Below are positions 1 through 12,057 of a stretch of 64,000 nt of DNA, one piece after another. A program made the position numbers and the translations under genes. Position 1 is the first letter of the stretch. Each line of letters starts with the position of its first letter. Under the pieces are notes generated by a model. It was given only the letters and a program-made list of their open reading frames with translations, was not told the origin of the DNA and ran no database searches. Source of the stretch: Amorphophallus konjac (Eukaryota; Streptophyta; Magnoliopsida; Alismatales; Araceae); assembly GCA_022559845.1 (NCBI GenBank), contig CM040128.1:226843643-226907642 (forward strand). Direction: 5' to 3'.

Positions 1-699
1 AAACTGTAGGTAATAAATATTTTTTGAATTGTCTTATGCCTACCTATTATGCTTATACTCATCACCTATAACAATATACTCATTTATTATAGTATTCACA
101 TTCATTCTTTGCAACATTCTTATCCATTTTCATCAACACATTTCTCATAGTATTTCCATCTACATTTCTCATTCATTCAAGATAGTTGAAGAGGAATAAT
201 CATTTGCATGATTAAATTTTGAAGATATATATCCAAAAAATAATGGATTCTTATTACATCCATGGCAACTATACAAGTCTGCATAAGTGAGAAAAGCGAG
301 TGTATAACCATCTCAAATGCATGCAAGTCAAAGTGAATTATACATAATCAACTTCGTACGTAAATTAAAAGGTGAAGATAGAAGAGTACATGTCATGGCC
401 CGCTAAAGCAAAAACACAGGACGTGACTCATTAATGTAATGTGCTTGAGATCGTAGTAACACCTTGACCATTCCATGCATAAAACACCCAGTCTTACATA
501 GGCATTATAAAGAGAAAATACACAAGGATTGTTTTCTATTCATAATCCATAGTTAATTATTAAATTGTCATGGTACAAAAGCTCACACGGGCAACGAAAT
601 TCAACAAAACTAAAAGCAGAACTGTAGCCAACCTCTGGTCATGGCTCCACACTTGTAATTTGGCTCTCCCCGCTACATTGCTCTGATCAGAAACTATTG
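1..699. other. AT-rich intergenic DNA, no gene seen
   Basis: No convincing reading frame, repeat boundary or RNA gene is visible. The sequence is AT-rich with short homopolymer runs. It ends where similarity to the R1 repeat begins. Confidence 0.6.
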
Positions 700-1445
700 C
701 AAAATATCTTTTCAAAAAAATCTATTATTTTGGATTATGACAAAATAATTAATTAATTATCATAATAACTAAGATTACATATCAACGATAATAACTACTT
801 AATATCGCCTAAGTGAGAAGTTTCAATGAAAAGACGAAAGGAACAAAAGAAAGGCGAAGTTGAAGTATTCGCCTTAACTCCTTTAAAAGGCTTAAACATT
901 GAAAAGGCGAAGTATTTGCCTTAGTGAGGTATTCTCCTTAGCATCCGCCTCATCACTAAATGACAAAAGATCCTCCTGTATGGCGGAGCATTCAACTTAG
1001 CACCCTAATAAGACAAAGTGATTTCGGCTCAACACAAAAAAGACAAAATAAGCTCAGATAATGCGGAGCATTCGCCTTAGCCAAACCTTTCACCTTATCA
1101 CAAAACGACAAAAATCTTTGATAAGGTGAAGCATTCACCTAAGGTCCCTGGAAGGTGAAGAATTCGTCTTAGCCAAAGTTTCCACCTTATCACATAAAAA
1201 CAAAATCTTTCACAAGGTGAAGCATTCACCTTAGGCCCCTAGAAGGCGAAGCATTCGCCTTAGCAGAATGGAAAGGTGATGTATTCGCCTTACCTAAAGC
1301 TCTTCACCTCAACACAAAATGAAAAAACTCTAGTAGGTGAAGCATTCAACTTAGCAGACTGAAGAGGCGAAGTATTTGCCGCAACAAGAGCAATCGCCTT
1401 AGCACCCCGAGAAGGCGAATCTATTTCGCCTCAAAATAAAAATGA
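700..1445. repeat. R1 dispersed repeat, copy 1, rich in short palindromes
   Basis: This stretch aligns by eye, in the same orientation, with 19585-20325. Both begin with an AT-rich lead containing AATTAATTAATTAT and continue through TTAATATCGCC, AAAAGGCTTAAAC and a common end near GAATCTATTT. Inside is an irregular array of about a dozen near-palindromes of the form AAGGCGAAG..TTCGCCTTA, with some arms changed to GGTGAA/TTCACC. Clear units lie near 855-880, 905-925, 1060-1080, 1120-1143, 1150-1172, 1214-1236, 1242-1264, 1271-1291 and 1410-1431. Spacers often contain ACGACAAAATCTTT. No coding potential is seen. The repeat class is unknown; a non-autonomous element is possible. Confidence 0.7.
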
Positions 1446-2289
1446 TAAAATTACTCGTAAGCTGAACTAGTAACTATCACTCTGCCTTAATGCAAAATGG
1501 CAGAGACTTAAGACAAGGCGGAACTATTCGCCTTTGTTTCCTCGAAGAGACGGAACAAACTTTGATACTCCGCCTTAATAGAAAATGACAAAATAAAGGT
1601 GTATTACACTTTAATGGATGTAAATGTGATATTTTGCTTCTCCTCTCTATTGGTATATTAATCTTTAGCGAAAATATACAAAAGCGGTCCACATATATTA
1701 CCTTTGATTCATTGACCACAAAACACACAGTATGATGCTTATCTAAAGTTAGAAGACAAACATGTCTCTCTCTCTGTGTCTGTAGTAATTTATTTAAGAC
1801 ATGTATAATCATAAGATGAGAAAATAATTATCTAATCATTAAAAACACTCATTTCATAATATTCACCTCTAAAGCATGAACGTGAAATATTCTAAGGAAC
1901 ACAATCTAGCAGAAAAGGAAATAGACTATTACCTTTTCACTTACATACACCTCAAGGGCAAATATCTTATGTGGAAAGTATGTTTGACCACTTAACCAGC
2001 CCTAGCATCTGCATTTATTGTTGTGTATCTATTGGGATGCTTTTTGTAACTGGCATATATATATTTCACGTTCGTATTAATTGCTCAGTATCTGTTGAAG
2101 ATACTCATGTATTATCGAGGCGTGTTATAGAATATAGCCAAATGCATGTTGTCTCCTCTAACAAAAAGTATGAAACTTATATTACTTTTTGTCTCTTCGA
2201 ATTTTAAATTTTCTCTACTTTATCTCACGTCATATTTAAAGGTCTACATAGCAGAATTATTTTTAGTAAATTTGTAGGCTATACAATTA
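1446..2289. other. Unassigned DNA next to R1
   Basis: Two more GGCGGA/TTCGCC-type palindromes occur near 1517-1536 and 1566-1576, so R1-like sequence may run a little past 1445. The rest is AT-rich and I recognise no gene. Short open frames here show no familiar motif. Confidence 0.4.
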
Positions 2290-3310
2290 GGAGAAGACAA
2301 AGATATAGAAGCATGTAATAGGGAATGATACTGACATACGTATCTCAGCAACAGGAGATTTACCCTACCTACTATCTGGACAAGACTATAGCAACCAAGC
2401 TACGGGCTAGATAGAGACCCAACGCTCCACACTAAGAAGTTCAAGGTCCAAAATTCCATACAAATCTCTGTACGCTAAAGCTGGGATCCGACAGTTAGAG
2501 GATGCTTTATCTAATGGACACAAAGTTTTCATCCGATAAATACCGAAAGATTACATCAAGCAGAAGACAAGAGAGTGAACGTTTCAAGCAACAAACGATT
2601 AAGCATTGACATGCCTTCCTACAATCAAAGTGTTCCCATCATCCTACTTCCTATGCACTCATGACCAAGAGAACTTCACTATATTCAAAGCTCATCCTTG
2701 AAGTTCTTCATCCTAGGAAGCATTAAAGAGCAGGATATTGTATTATAACTATATTCTACTTTCCTCCTCCTCTTTCATTCATTACAATCATTGTATTTAT
2801 TCTTTATTGATTTTGTCCGAAGGATAGTTGGAAAGATCATTTGTTGCTCTATATAACCAGCACTGTTTTTGACTGGTTAGTCCGCTGATACCGTGAAAAT
2901 CAGTTGGATGACTAGCTCTTGGAAAGTTAGCTGGTGCGAGATCACCATAAAAACTAAGAGCGAGTGACTATTTAGTTGACTGAGACCTGATCAAAATCAG
3001 TTGGGTTGATAGATCCTGGGAAATCACTAGGATATGTTGAGTCCTGCAAGATTAGCTGGGGAGCTGGCCCTAGAAAATAATTGTTGTAACCTTTGAAAAA
3101 ATGTTAGTGAATACCCTGGGTGAATCGTAGGGGGACTAGACGTAGGGAAGCCACAGGACTGACCGAACCAGTATAAAAATCTTTGTGTCCCTGTGGTTTG
3201 ATTGCACAAATATTTCTTTATATTCCATTGCGCAACTTAGAAATTTTTAATACGTAATTATGTTTAAAAGGCACACCTATTAACCCCCCTCTAGGGTGTG
3301 CTTGGCTTGC
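2290..3310 (+). repeat. Probable decayed 5' LTR of outer Sirevirus-like copia element
   Basis: The right end carries the run CCTATTAACCCCCCTCTAGG, which resembles the 3' portion of many plant copia LTRs. It lies just upstream of gag and pol remnants in the same orientation. A CAGTATAAAAATC box lies near 3171. I cannot fix the left end: no clear TG start, no intact primer-binding site and no matching 3' LTR are present. The left coordinate is therefore a guess. Confidence 0.4.
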
Positions 3311-3640
3311 TAAATCTTAGAAGGAGTTGGACCTACTCTTAACTACCTCAAGGAAGTCTGCTGATAAATGAGGAATGGGCTATCATCCTGGGATCATCCA
3401 TAAGTCAGGAGCATTCATAAGCCAGTTAAATTTGTTAGATCATCATTTGAGCATAGTGCATGCATTCATTGCGGTAAATCCGGATATGCATCACATACAT
3501 GCAAGTATCGTAAGTCATCCCCTGCATCTTTCAGATCTACACCGAAGCAGTCAGAGGGACGTAGGACCTACACTTAGATTGGACCAAAGAAAAATATGTA
3601 TACATGAATAAATGAAAAAGCTCTCAGGTCTGATCCTAAA
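3311..3640 (+). pseudogene. Copia gag remnant with damaged zinc knuckle (outer element)
   Basis: Only the C-terminal part of gag is recognisable. At 3461-3502 the frame encodes a CX2CX4-X-X4C knuckle in which the expected His is Tyr (codon TAT at 3485-3487). Gag coats the element RNA, and the knuckle would normally bind nucleic acid. The N-terminal capsid domain expected upstream is absent between the LTR relic and the knuckle, so most of gag appears deleted. A stop follows downstream. Confidence 0.6.
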
Positions 3641-5138
3641 CTTAACCCCATAAGAATATTCATTCCATTGCATCTATATGCAAACTTCATGAAGAAACCC
3701 AAAGGGATTAAAGCCATTTGGATTCCTAATTCTCTTCTCTGATTTTTATATAGGATAACTCGAGCACCAAGAACTCTAAATGGTACTTGGACAGTAGGTC
3801 ATCAAGACATATGATAGGGAATAATATCATGTTCAAAAGAATAAAGGAATTTCACAATGGATGTCACTTTTGGAGATAGTTCAAGAGGAAAAATCATTGG
3901 GATAGGCACCATTGGAGATGAGATCCATACACATATTGAAGAAGCACTACTAATGGAAGGCCTCAAGTACAGTCTCATCAACATCAGTCAGCTCTGTGAT
4001 AGTGGACTTAAGGTAACATTCTCACAGAAACAATGCATAATCAAAGATGCCAAGTATGTACGGTTATGTGCTCACAGACAAGGTAATCTATATGTGCTGC
4101 ATCTGGACGAGATTAGAGGAACGAACATCTATTTAGTCACCAAGGTGAATCCAGATGTGGAACTGTGGCACAGAAAACTTGGTCATGCGAGCCACTCCGT
4201 CCTGCAGAAGTTGACGAAGCTAAACCTGTTAGAAGGACTACCAGAACTAGACTATCTCCATCTAGAAAAATGCAAGCCCTACACACAAGGTAAACAGACC
4301 AGAACTTCATTCAAGGTAAAGGATATTGTAAGTACCTCTTCACCTTTGGAATTATTGCATATAGACTTATTTGAACCATTAGAATACCAAGCTTGAGTGA
4401 AATGGTATATGAATATGTCATTGTGGATGACTACTTCAGATTCACTTGGACATTCTTTTTGGTCAACAAGAATGAAACTTTTGATGGGTTTGTTAAGTTT
4501 AGCAAATAGGTTAAATGAGATGGAGGATATAAGATCTTGAACCTAAGAAGTGATCATGGCACCGAGTTTGAAAATCAAAGCTTCATGGAGTTGTGCGAGG
4601 AGAACATAATCAAGCATAATTTCTCCGCAGCAAGAACTCCTTAGCAAAATGGTGTAACTGAAAGGAAGAATAGAACTTTGGTAGAGATGACAAGAACCAT
4701 GCTAAGGGAATCAAGACTCCCCAAGTGTTTCTGGGTGGAAGCTATAAACATTGTGTGCTACATCATCAACCGAGCCATGATCATATCAATTTGAAGAAGA
4801 CATCCTATGAGCTTCACAAGGGACAGAAGCCTAAGTTCAGTTACTTCAAGTCGTTTGGATGCCCCTACATGATTCACAACAACAGTAAGGAGGACCTGGG
4901 TAAGTTTGATGCCAAGGTTGATGAAGCCATATTATCGGGATATGCCTTTGATCAGCACACATATAGGGTATTTAATCGAAAGAATTTAATAGTAGAAATC
5001 TATATTCTTGTTACTTTTTGTGAGGTAGATACTTCTAACCTGGAGCCAAAATTCTCTAACTCTGATGATGATGCAGATATTAAAGTAGAAAAGTCAACAA
5101 CTCGAGAAAAATCTAAGAAATGGAGCAGACAAGGGTAA
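3641..5138 (+). pseudogene. Copia protease-integrase remnant (outer element)
   Basis: An aspartic protease start is visible near 3781, where WYLDSR replaces the usual DSG active site with DSR. After a frameshift, 3857-4396 encodes the GAG-pre-integrase domain: LWHRKLGHAS is present, but the second Cys of the CX2C pair is Tyr (CKPY). The integrase core follows in another frame from about 4402. It keeps the catalytic Asp of HIDLF, the Asp of SDHGTEF and the Glu of NGVTERKN, but has in-frame stops, including one before QNGVTERKN. A last frame change near 4785 leads into the C-terminal part, ending at 5138. The protein would have cut the polyprotein and inserted the cDNA; this copy cannot. Confidence 0.85.
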
Positions 5139-5240
5139 CCAATTACTAATAGAGGATCTAAGTCTAGAGGATCAACCTAATGTTGGATTGCCAAGAGATT
5201 AGATGTATGTAAGTAGCCAGCCACCTCAGAACATCATAGG

Positions 5241-5245
5241 TAATC
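5241..5245. other. Left target-site duplication TAATC
   Basis: TAATC directly precedes the TGTTGG end of the inner element and is repeated at 15484-15488. The outer-element linker reads continuously when one copy and the insert are removed. Confidence 0.93.
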
Positions 5246-7234
5246 TGTTGGCCCGGTTAGGAGGTAATTGAGAGGGGGGTGAATTGATTGCCCACCCTTT
5301 TCTGCAAATATAAATACAACCGAAACAGACCATAGATATGTAGAATAAATCTAGGACAGAGGCTTGATAAAAATGATTGAAATTAAATCAAGCAAGCTCT
5401 CACAACTCCCCAATGCAAAGATATACTCACTCGGACAACTGTATATGGACGGAGAGTTGAGTACACTCACGTCTCACCGTCTCACCGTCTCACACAAGTA
5501 TAGCGAATGGAAAAATTGATAACAACAACCACCAGACAAGCAAACCATGGCACAATATTTTTAGGTGGTTCAGACGCACCGAGTGCCGTCCCACGTCCAC
5601 CCCTCTCACCTCAAGAGGATTTCACTATAAACGCTGCTCGACGGCAGCAACCACACACACACGGGCTCGACGGCCCACACACGCGGGTTCTCGCACGACG
5701 ACGAGACAACCCACACACACTCGGAGCAAGCTCCGAAAATGTCTAGATAGAGAAATAGTATGAAAGGAAATACAAGCCCAAATATGAGATGAACGTTCTA
5801 AGCACAAGATGACTAAGAAGATTATGAAACAATATGAATCTTCCCCTATATCCTTCAACCAAAATCGGAGATATATGAAGTGTGGCTTAGAATGATGAAA
5901 TCGAGAGAAGAAGGAGCCGATATTTGAAGCTTCAGGCGCCCGAAACAAGGATGAAGAGGACGCAACCGCTGCCTCTCGATCTCTCACCTCGGGCTCGTGA
6001 GGGGACGTCTATGGCGTTCCTTCCCTTCTCCTCCAGCAGAGCACACACCTTTCTTCTTCTGTAAGAACAAGATGAACACGTTAAAGCTCAAGGGATGGTT
6101 CGATCGGAAGAAAGGGGGCAGCTATATACAAGGGGATTTGATCACCCAAAAGACATAAAAGCCCACTCTAAACCCCCTTTATAACACATACAAAGTGCAA
6201 GGGTTGCCCTAAGGCTATTAGAGTCAAAAGCCAAGACATTTGGATCCTCCATTAAAGGGTTCGAAACAAATCCGGAAAACCCGTAAGAACGTTCAGAAAA
6301 AGTGTCGACCCATGGGGTCGACTCTTTTTCCTGAAGGTTCTGCCAGAACATATATAAAAGCAAAACCGCGACACAAGTGTCGACCCATGGGGTCGACACT
6401 TCTTACGAAGTGTTCTGGCCTGTGAAAAGAAGAAAACATTCTTGATGAAAAGTGTCGACTCACGAGGTCGACACTTTTTCACGAACATTCTGTTTTCACA
6501 GAATTGAACATACTTACCTGAAAGTGTCGACCTTCATGGTCGACACTTTTTCACGAGAGTTCTGCCTTAGCAAAACAGTAGACTCCTGGTGAAAGTGTCG
6601 ACCCCGTAGGTCGTCACTTTCTGCCAACGTCCTATATTCCAACGCAAGGCAGAGACTCCACAAATAAGTGTCGACTCTTGAGGTCGACACTTTTACTGAC
6701 AGTAGCAAAACTTCAGTAAATGGAATTAAAACCTTCATTAATCATAGACATGTATCACAATTGATCAAAGGAGTTCATACAACTCAGATAAACATGGTTA
6801 AGCATGGATTTTTACCCGGATCATTCCATTCAAACAAGATCCAAATAGTCAAGTATTCATACCTTGGCCTTGAGAGATTGACTGAAAAATTTCACAAGTA
6901 ACCTGCATTCAATTTGGCATTCAACTCAACAACTCAGTTTAACAAATGAGATTCTTCCACATTTACCACATACTGAATTCCACATTAAAAGTATTCAGTT
7001 GATTTCTGAAAAAATCAATTGACTTATGTCCAGCATTTGAGTTCAATCAACATTCAATATGATCAACTTTTATTAAATTTGAGCATTTTGGTTGGTATTG
7101 ACAAATCAATCATTCAATTCTGAAATTCAACAACCTCATCATTCATCAAATATGTATTTCAATGTGAATCAACCATAATGAGAACTCATGACATTTTATA
7201 CATGATCTCCATCAAAACAGTCCGGGGGACAACA
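5246..7234 (-). repeat. 3' LTR of inner Sirevirus-like element
   Basis: It starts TGTTGGCCCGG and ends GGGGGACAACA on the plus strand, and matches 13507-15483 throughout. It contains six near-palindromes at 6301-6693 and a minus-strand GTATATAG-type box near 6122-6131. The CpG-rich stretch at 5580-5730 is shared by both LTRs. Confidence 0.93.
6301..6693. repeat. Array of six GTGTCGACC/GGTCGACAC palindromes in LTR
   Basis: Units lie at about 6301-6325, 6375-6401, 6449-6478, 6522-6551, 6592-6621 and 6666-6693, with a spacing near 73 bp. Each has arms AAGTGTCGACC and GGTCGACACTT around a 4-6 nt variable centre, and most are followed by a TTCnCGAA or TTCTGCC-like tail. The other LTR keeps the same six units at 14549-14943. 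Palindromic cis motifs have been noted in Sirevirus LTRs; their role is unknown. Confidence 0.9.
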
Positions 7235-7256
7235 ATCTCCCCCTTTTTGACGAAGA
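7235..7256 (-). promoter_or_regulatory. Polypurine tract next to 3' LTR (inner element)
   Basis: On the minus strand this reads CAAAAAGGGGGAGAT immediately before the TG of the 3' LTR. That is the expected position for priming plus-strand cDNA synthesis. Confidence 0.85.
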
Positions 7257-8828
7257 TAAAACTATTGATAGAACTATAATATTTGGATAAAGGATGACAG
7301 TTTTTGAACAAAAACAACCATTTTCTCATGCACGCCAGATGCATGACTTTCAGTCAGGAATTCATAACTTGCTGAATCAACATGTAGAGATCAACTCACC
7401 CTGTTTGCCAAAAACATAATCAATCAAAAACTAAGCAAGTCATGAATCTTCATTCAAGCAATGCAAAGTTATTTCTCCCCCTTTTTGTCAGAGTCAAATA
7501 GGGGATTATCAAAATGGTAAAGGATGAAAGTTAAGCCTCAATATGCACAATTAACTCAATGAGATGCATATGAAACGCAAGTAATGACCAGTCAAGCACA
7601 TATGCACTCATCATACCATAAAATAGCAAACATGTTCTTTATGAACGGGTTAGGAAATATCCTATAGACCAAGAACATGAATTTCATGTGCAATAGTAAA
7701 AGGGTAGTGCTTACAAGAAGTGGTACTGTAAGACTCATTAAATATGGCTGATTCAAGGTGTACATTCATACAATCACTCCCTAGATGAATATGTGAAATA
7801 TGAGCAATGAAATCTAGATAGCATGGATTTTCAGATTTTCTAAAGAACACAAATAGGAACTTTTCTTCCCTACACTTTCATACAATGTGCTCGACTTTTG
7901 GTAGCTTTGCACAACCCCAAGATTATTTGTATTTTTAATGACACGATGACTAACCTTTTGACACGAGTCATGCCCTTTGTTTCAGGGGCACTTCCCGGTT
8001 ACTCGACATCGTCACTTATGATAATGTGGATAGGACACTTTTCAATGCGAGTCTCCTCCTTTATCTCAGGGGGGATTCCCGATTTACTTCATGTCAAATC
8101 ACACTTATTGACTATTTTTGACGGGGCTGACAACTTTTTCCTCACAAGTCACGTGATTTCCATGTAGGGGTTTCAGAGTCCTAAAATGTTTTAAGTGGAA
8201 TAAGTGAAATCCTTATCAGTTAGATTCATTAACTCACATGTGCAAATTGTGTGAGAGATTGCGTAGAATGTAAGAGATGAATTAGCCTATTCATGGTGAT
8301 GTCTCCCCCTAAGTGTATGTACCGTTATAGCAAAAACATCTCTCTTTAATATGTGCCATGTTAAAACATGTCCTAGTCAAAGCATTTTATTTAGCAAGGG
8401 TGAAAGGTCATAGAAGATATCAACTGAACGATGTGTAAATTATATACACTCAAGCATTTCAAAATGATATTTTCGAGCAATTTGATTACCGGTACGTGGC
8501 GGAGTACTTAGGTCCGAAGACCACACTCACACATAATGAAAGCTTCCAGGTGGACTTGATCCACCTTTCCACTAACACTATTTGATATACCGGTAAATCA
8601 TGGCATTCATGCACACATTGATGAAGTGTATGTAGTTATGTACATGCGGATGCAAAAGGATGAAAGCATGTATAATAACCAAAGTTGTTATTCACTGTGA
8701 TATGGACAAAAGACAAAGTTTGAAGAGTAAAGACAATGAAAACTTTTATGTGCAAATCAAAAGGCAATATGAACAGTTTCTTTATGAAAATGATGAAAAG
8801 AGTGTATGTACAATTCAGCTCAAAATAC
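7257..8828. other. Non-coding tail between RNase H and 3' LTR, with extra polypurine tracts
   Basis: No reading frame resembling an envelope-like gene is intact in this 1.6 kb. Two further minus-strand copies of the polypurine motif occur, near 7471-7491 (TTTCTCCCCCTTTTTGTCAG on plus) and 8302-8312 (GTCTCCCCCTA on plus). Several polypurine tracts upstream of the 3' LTR are a known trait of Sireviruses. A stretch at 7890-8160 repeats ACACTTTT/TCAGGGG phrases but shows no gene. Confidence 0.6.
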
Positions 8829-9704
8829 TTAAGTGTCTAATCTGCACACTCCTAATTCTCTTCTTAGAAAGCAAAATTGTTCAGAATTCAAAGGTTTTGT
8901 AAATATATCAACAAGTTGGTGTTTTGTATCAACAAAAACAAGTTCAAAATCACCTTTATTGATATGATCTCTTATAAAGTGGTGTCTAACTTCTATGTGA
9001 TTAGTGCGGGAATATTGGACAGGATTTTTGGACAAGTTTATTGCAGAAGTGTTATCACACATTATGGGAGTTTTCTTTAAAGAAAAACCAAAATCCAACA
9101 ACTGATGTTGGATCCAAAGCACTTGAGCCGCACAACTACCGGCAGCCACGTACTCAGCTTCGGCACTTGATAAAGCCACACAATGTTGTTTCTTTGAGGC
9201 CCATGAAACCATGTAGCCCCCAAGAAACTGACAGTGACCGCTTGTGCTTTTTCGATCTATTTTACAACCAACATAATCAGAGTCAGTGAAAGCATGTAGA
9301 TCAAATGAGTTATTCTTAGGATACCACAAACCAAGGTCTAGGGTTCCATTTAAATACCTGAAGATCCTTTTCACGGCCGCTAAATGAGAGTCCCTAGGAC
9401 AAGATTGGTATCTTGCACAGAGACAAACACTGAAGTGTATATCAGGCCTACTAGCAGTCAAATAAAGCAATGATCCTATCATACCCTTAAAAAGTTTTTG
9501 ATCAATTTTGTTACCTTTTTCTTCCTCCATCTTCTGTGAGGTGGACATTGGTGTTGCAAAGGGCTTGACAGTCTCAAGTTGAAATTTCTTCACGATTTAT
9601 TGTGTATACTTCTTCTGGTTGATGAAAATACCATCATCTATTTACTTTATCTGTAATCCCAAGAAGAAGTTGAGCTCTCCTATCAAGCTCATCTCGAACT
9701 CCCC
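8829..9704 (-). pseudogene. Copia RNase H and RT C-terminus (inner element)
   Basis: A 254-residue open frame at 9593-8829 holds the copia RNase H domain. Signatures are SLLYLTASRPDI, AFTDSDYVGCKIDRKSTSGH, ALSSAEAEYVA and the end ADIFTKPL-like VDIFTKPL. The acidic residues of TDSD, SAEAEY and CDNTSA are present. Upstream, in the same frame up to 9704, the RT tail (GELNFFLGLQIK and NQKKYTQ) is broken by three stops. RNase H would remove the RNA template during cDNA synthesis. The methionine at 9593 is not a real start; the domain was part of the polyprotein. Confidence 0.92.
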
Positions 9705-10565
9705 CTACATAAGTTGGGCAAATTCATCATTCATTTTTGTGTTGGAGGCTCCAAAAATAATACCGTCTACATAAACTTGAACAATTAATGAATGATCATC
9801 ACAAGTTTTTGTAAACAAGGTTTGGTCTATGTTACCTCGTTTGAAGCCGTTTTCAATAAGAAATGAACTTAATCTATCATACCATGCCCGGGGAGCCTGT
9901 TTCAAACCGTATAGTGCCTTGTCTAATTTGAATACGTGGTCGGGAAATCTTTCATCTTCAAAGCCCGGTGGTTGCTCCACGTACACTTCTTTCTTGATTA
10001 CTCCATTGAGGAAGGCACTCTTCACGTACATTTGAAACAATTTAATGTTCTTGTGACAAGCATAAGCAAGTAAAATTCTAACTGCTTCCAATCTAGCCAC
10101 AGGTGTAAATGATTCATCAAAATCAATGCCAAATTCTTGAGAGTAGCCCTTGGCTACTAATCTTGCCTTATTCCTTACAACCACCCCATCTTCACTAAGT
10201 TTATTTCAGAAAACCCACTTAGTTCCAATGATAGGATGGTCATCAGGCCGGGGCACGAGGAACCACACCCGATTCCTTTGGAATTGGTGTAGCTCTTCTT
10301 GCATGGCGAGAACCCAAGAATTATCATATAAAGTATCATCTAATGATTTAGGCTCAATGCTAGAAAGTAAAGCTAGATTATCGTGAATTTCTACCTCCCT
10401 CATTGAAGCCCGAGTTCGAATTCCTTCATGCACACCGCCGATCACGTTCTCCAATGGATGGTCCCTGTGCGTGGTCCATTGGTGTGGAAGGTTCGAATGT
10501 TGCTCTTGTTCCGCTTCTTCTTCTTCTTATTGTTCTCTTTCTTCTTCTTGATTCGCTGCCTCACC
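9705..10565 (-). pseudogene. Copia reverse transcriptase (inner element), catalytic Asp lost
   Basis: Two collinear open pieces, 10454-10206 and 10184-9705, form one RT. The N-terminal part has MQEELHQF and HPIIGTKWVF and ends in TGA, most simply a mutated Arg codon. The second has [22 protein letters not shown] and [13 protein letters not shown]. The first catalytic Asp is Tyr (QMYVKSAF, near 10028-10033) and the YVDD box reads YVDG. RT would copy element RNA into DNA; with both Asp positions changed this enzyme should be inactive. Identification is firm from motif order. Confidence 0.93.
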
Positions 10566-11355
10566 TTATTTGCTCGACTCTCCCTTTTCAATTTCGCCCT
10601 CACCTGTAATAAGAAAATGATCATCACTCGATTTTCTCATTGTGAATTCATCAACTACTACATGTGGAGTTTCCTCGACAACAAGTGTTCTAGTGTTATA
10701 CACACTGTAAGCTATAGATGTTAGAGCATACCCGAGGAAGATCCCTTTATCACTTTTTGCTTCAAATTTCTCTAGATTATCTTTTCCATTGTTCAAGATA
10801 TAACAAATTGAACCAAATGGCTTGAAATGAGATATGTTGGGTTTCTTACCTTTGTAAAGCTCGTATGGAGTTTTCTTAAGGATTGGTCTTACCATTGCTC
10901 TATTTGTGATGTAGCAAGCGGTGTTCACCGTCTCTGCCCATAAGTACCGTGGAAGACCATTCTCGACAAGCATGGTACGCGCCATCTCCACGAGCGTCTT
11001 ATTTTTCCTTTCGACCACGCCATTTTGTTGAGGGGTTCTTGGTGAGGAGAACTGATGCTCATACCCCTGCTTCCTTCAAAAAGTATCAAACTCATGATTC
11101 TCAAATTCCTTTCCGTGGTCACTTTGAATTTTCTGAATTGAATATCCCTTTTCATTCTGGACTTTTGTGCAAAAATCAATAAACTCATTGCAAGCATCAC
11201 TTTTATTAGAAAGATATAAAACTCATGCATATCGCGAGAAATCATCGACAATCACAAAGCCATAAAGCTTCCCGCCAAGACTGCGAGTCCTGGTGGGACC
11301 AAATAGATCCAAATGCAACAGTTGAAGGAGTTTTTCTGTAGACACAATGTTTTGC
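10566..11355 (-). pseudogene. Copia integrase core and C-terminus (inner element)
   Basis: The frame ending at 10566 contains VERKNKTLVEMARTML, LWAETVNTACYITNRA, TPYELYKGKKP and FEAKSDKGIFLGY, the usual copia integrase C-terminal series. The upstream catalytic core lies at about 11350-11030 but is split by a frameshift after the pre-integrase domain and by a TGA where a Trp is usual, near 11223. A second frame change lies before 11018. The protein would join element cDNA to chromosomal DNA. Confidence 0.88.
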
Positions 11356-11960
11356 ATTTAAAGGATGCAGTGGTTTGTTTTCCTTTATTACATGCTTCAC
11401 AAATCTTAAAATATTCAAAACTCAATTTAGGAAGTCCTCTGACTAAATCATGACGGTTCAACTTCCTAATAACATTAAAACTGGCATGCCCAAGACGACA
11501 ATGCCACAACCAAACATCTTCACTTTTGTTAGCAACTAAACACAGTTTCTTTGGTGCAAGTTCATCAAAGTCAACTTGATAAGTGTTTTTACATCTCACA
11601 CCTATGAACTTAATTTTCTGTGTGTTAGCATCAATGATCGTGCAATGTGAAGATTCAAAAATCACTTTGTGACCCTTGTCACAAAGTTGACTTACACTAA
11701 GCAAATTATGATGAAGACCTCTAACTAATGAAACATCTTCAATGCAGTGGTTAGGGTCCTTACCAATTTTCCCAATTCCGATAATCTTACCCTTATCCTG
11801 TCCTCCAAAAATTACCGTTCCGCCATTCTTCTCAGCAAAGTCTGCAAAGAGGTGTTTATTTCCAGTCATGTGCCTGGAGCATCTGCTGTCCAGGTACCAT
11901 TTATTGTCTCCCGCCTTCATGCAGACCTGCACCAATTACCAACCATGCTCATTTTGATTT
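11252..11960 (-). pseudogene. Copia protease and GAG-pre-integrase domain (inner element)
   Basis: The 227-residue frame starts at the protease end with WYLDSRCSRHMTG, where DSR replaces the catalytic DSG. The Gly-to-Arg change fits a G-to-A change in a CpG. It continues through FGGQDKGKIIGIG and LLSVSQLCDKGHKV to the pre-integrase zinc domain WLWHCRLGHAS...CEACNKGKQ, with His, His, Cys and Cys retained. The last 35 residues are out of frame, showing a frameshift near 11355. A stop and frame change also separate it from gag near 11950. Confidence 0.9.
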
Positions 11961-12057
11961 GGGTACCCAAGCAAGCTTGGGTCCCTTCGCGTTAGCGTTC
12001 CCAAGTGACTCATAGTATCTACTGAAAAATAATTCATCATCATATTGCATGAGTTGG

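Noticed and set aside
853..1431. CRISPR-like array of palindromic repeats with spacers
   Set aside because: Repeats are imperfect, spacing is irregular, spacers are partly repeated, and the context is a plant transposon nest without cas genes.
5507..5987. Arg-rich frames at 5507-5987 and the matching frames at 13768-14293 as genes
   Set aside because: Both lie inside the two copies of the Sirevirus LTR and follow CpG-rich LTR sequence; no known domain.
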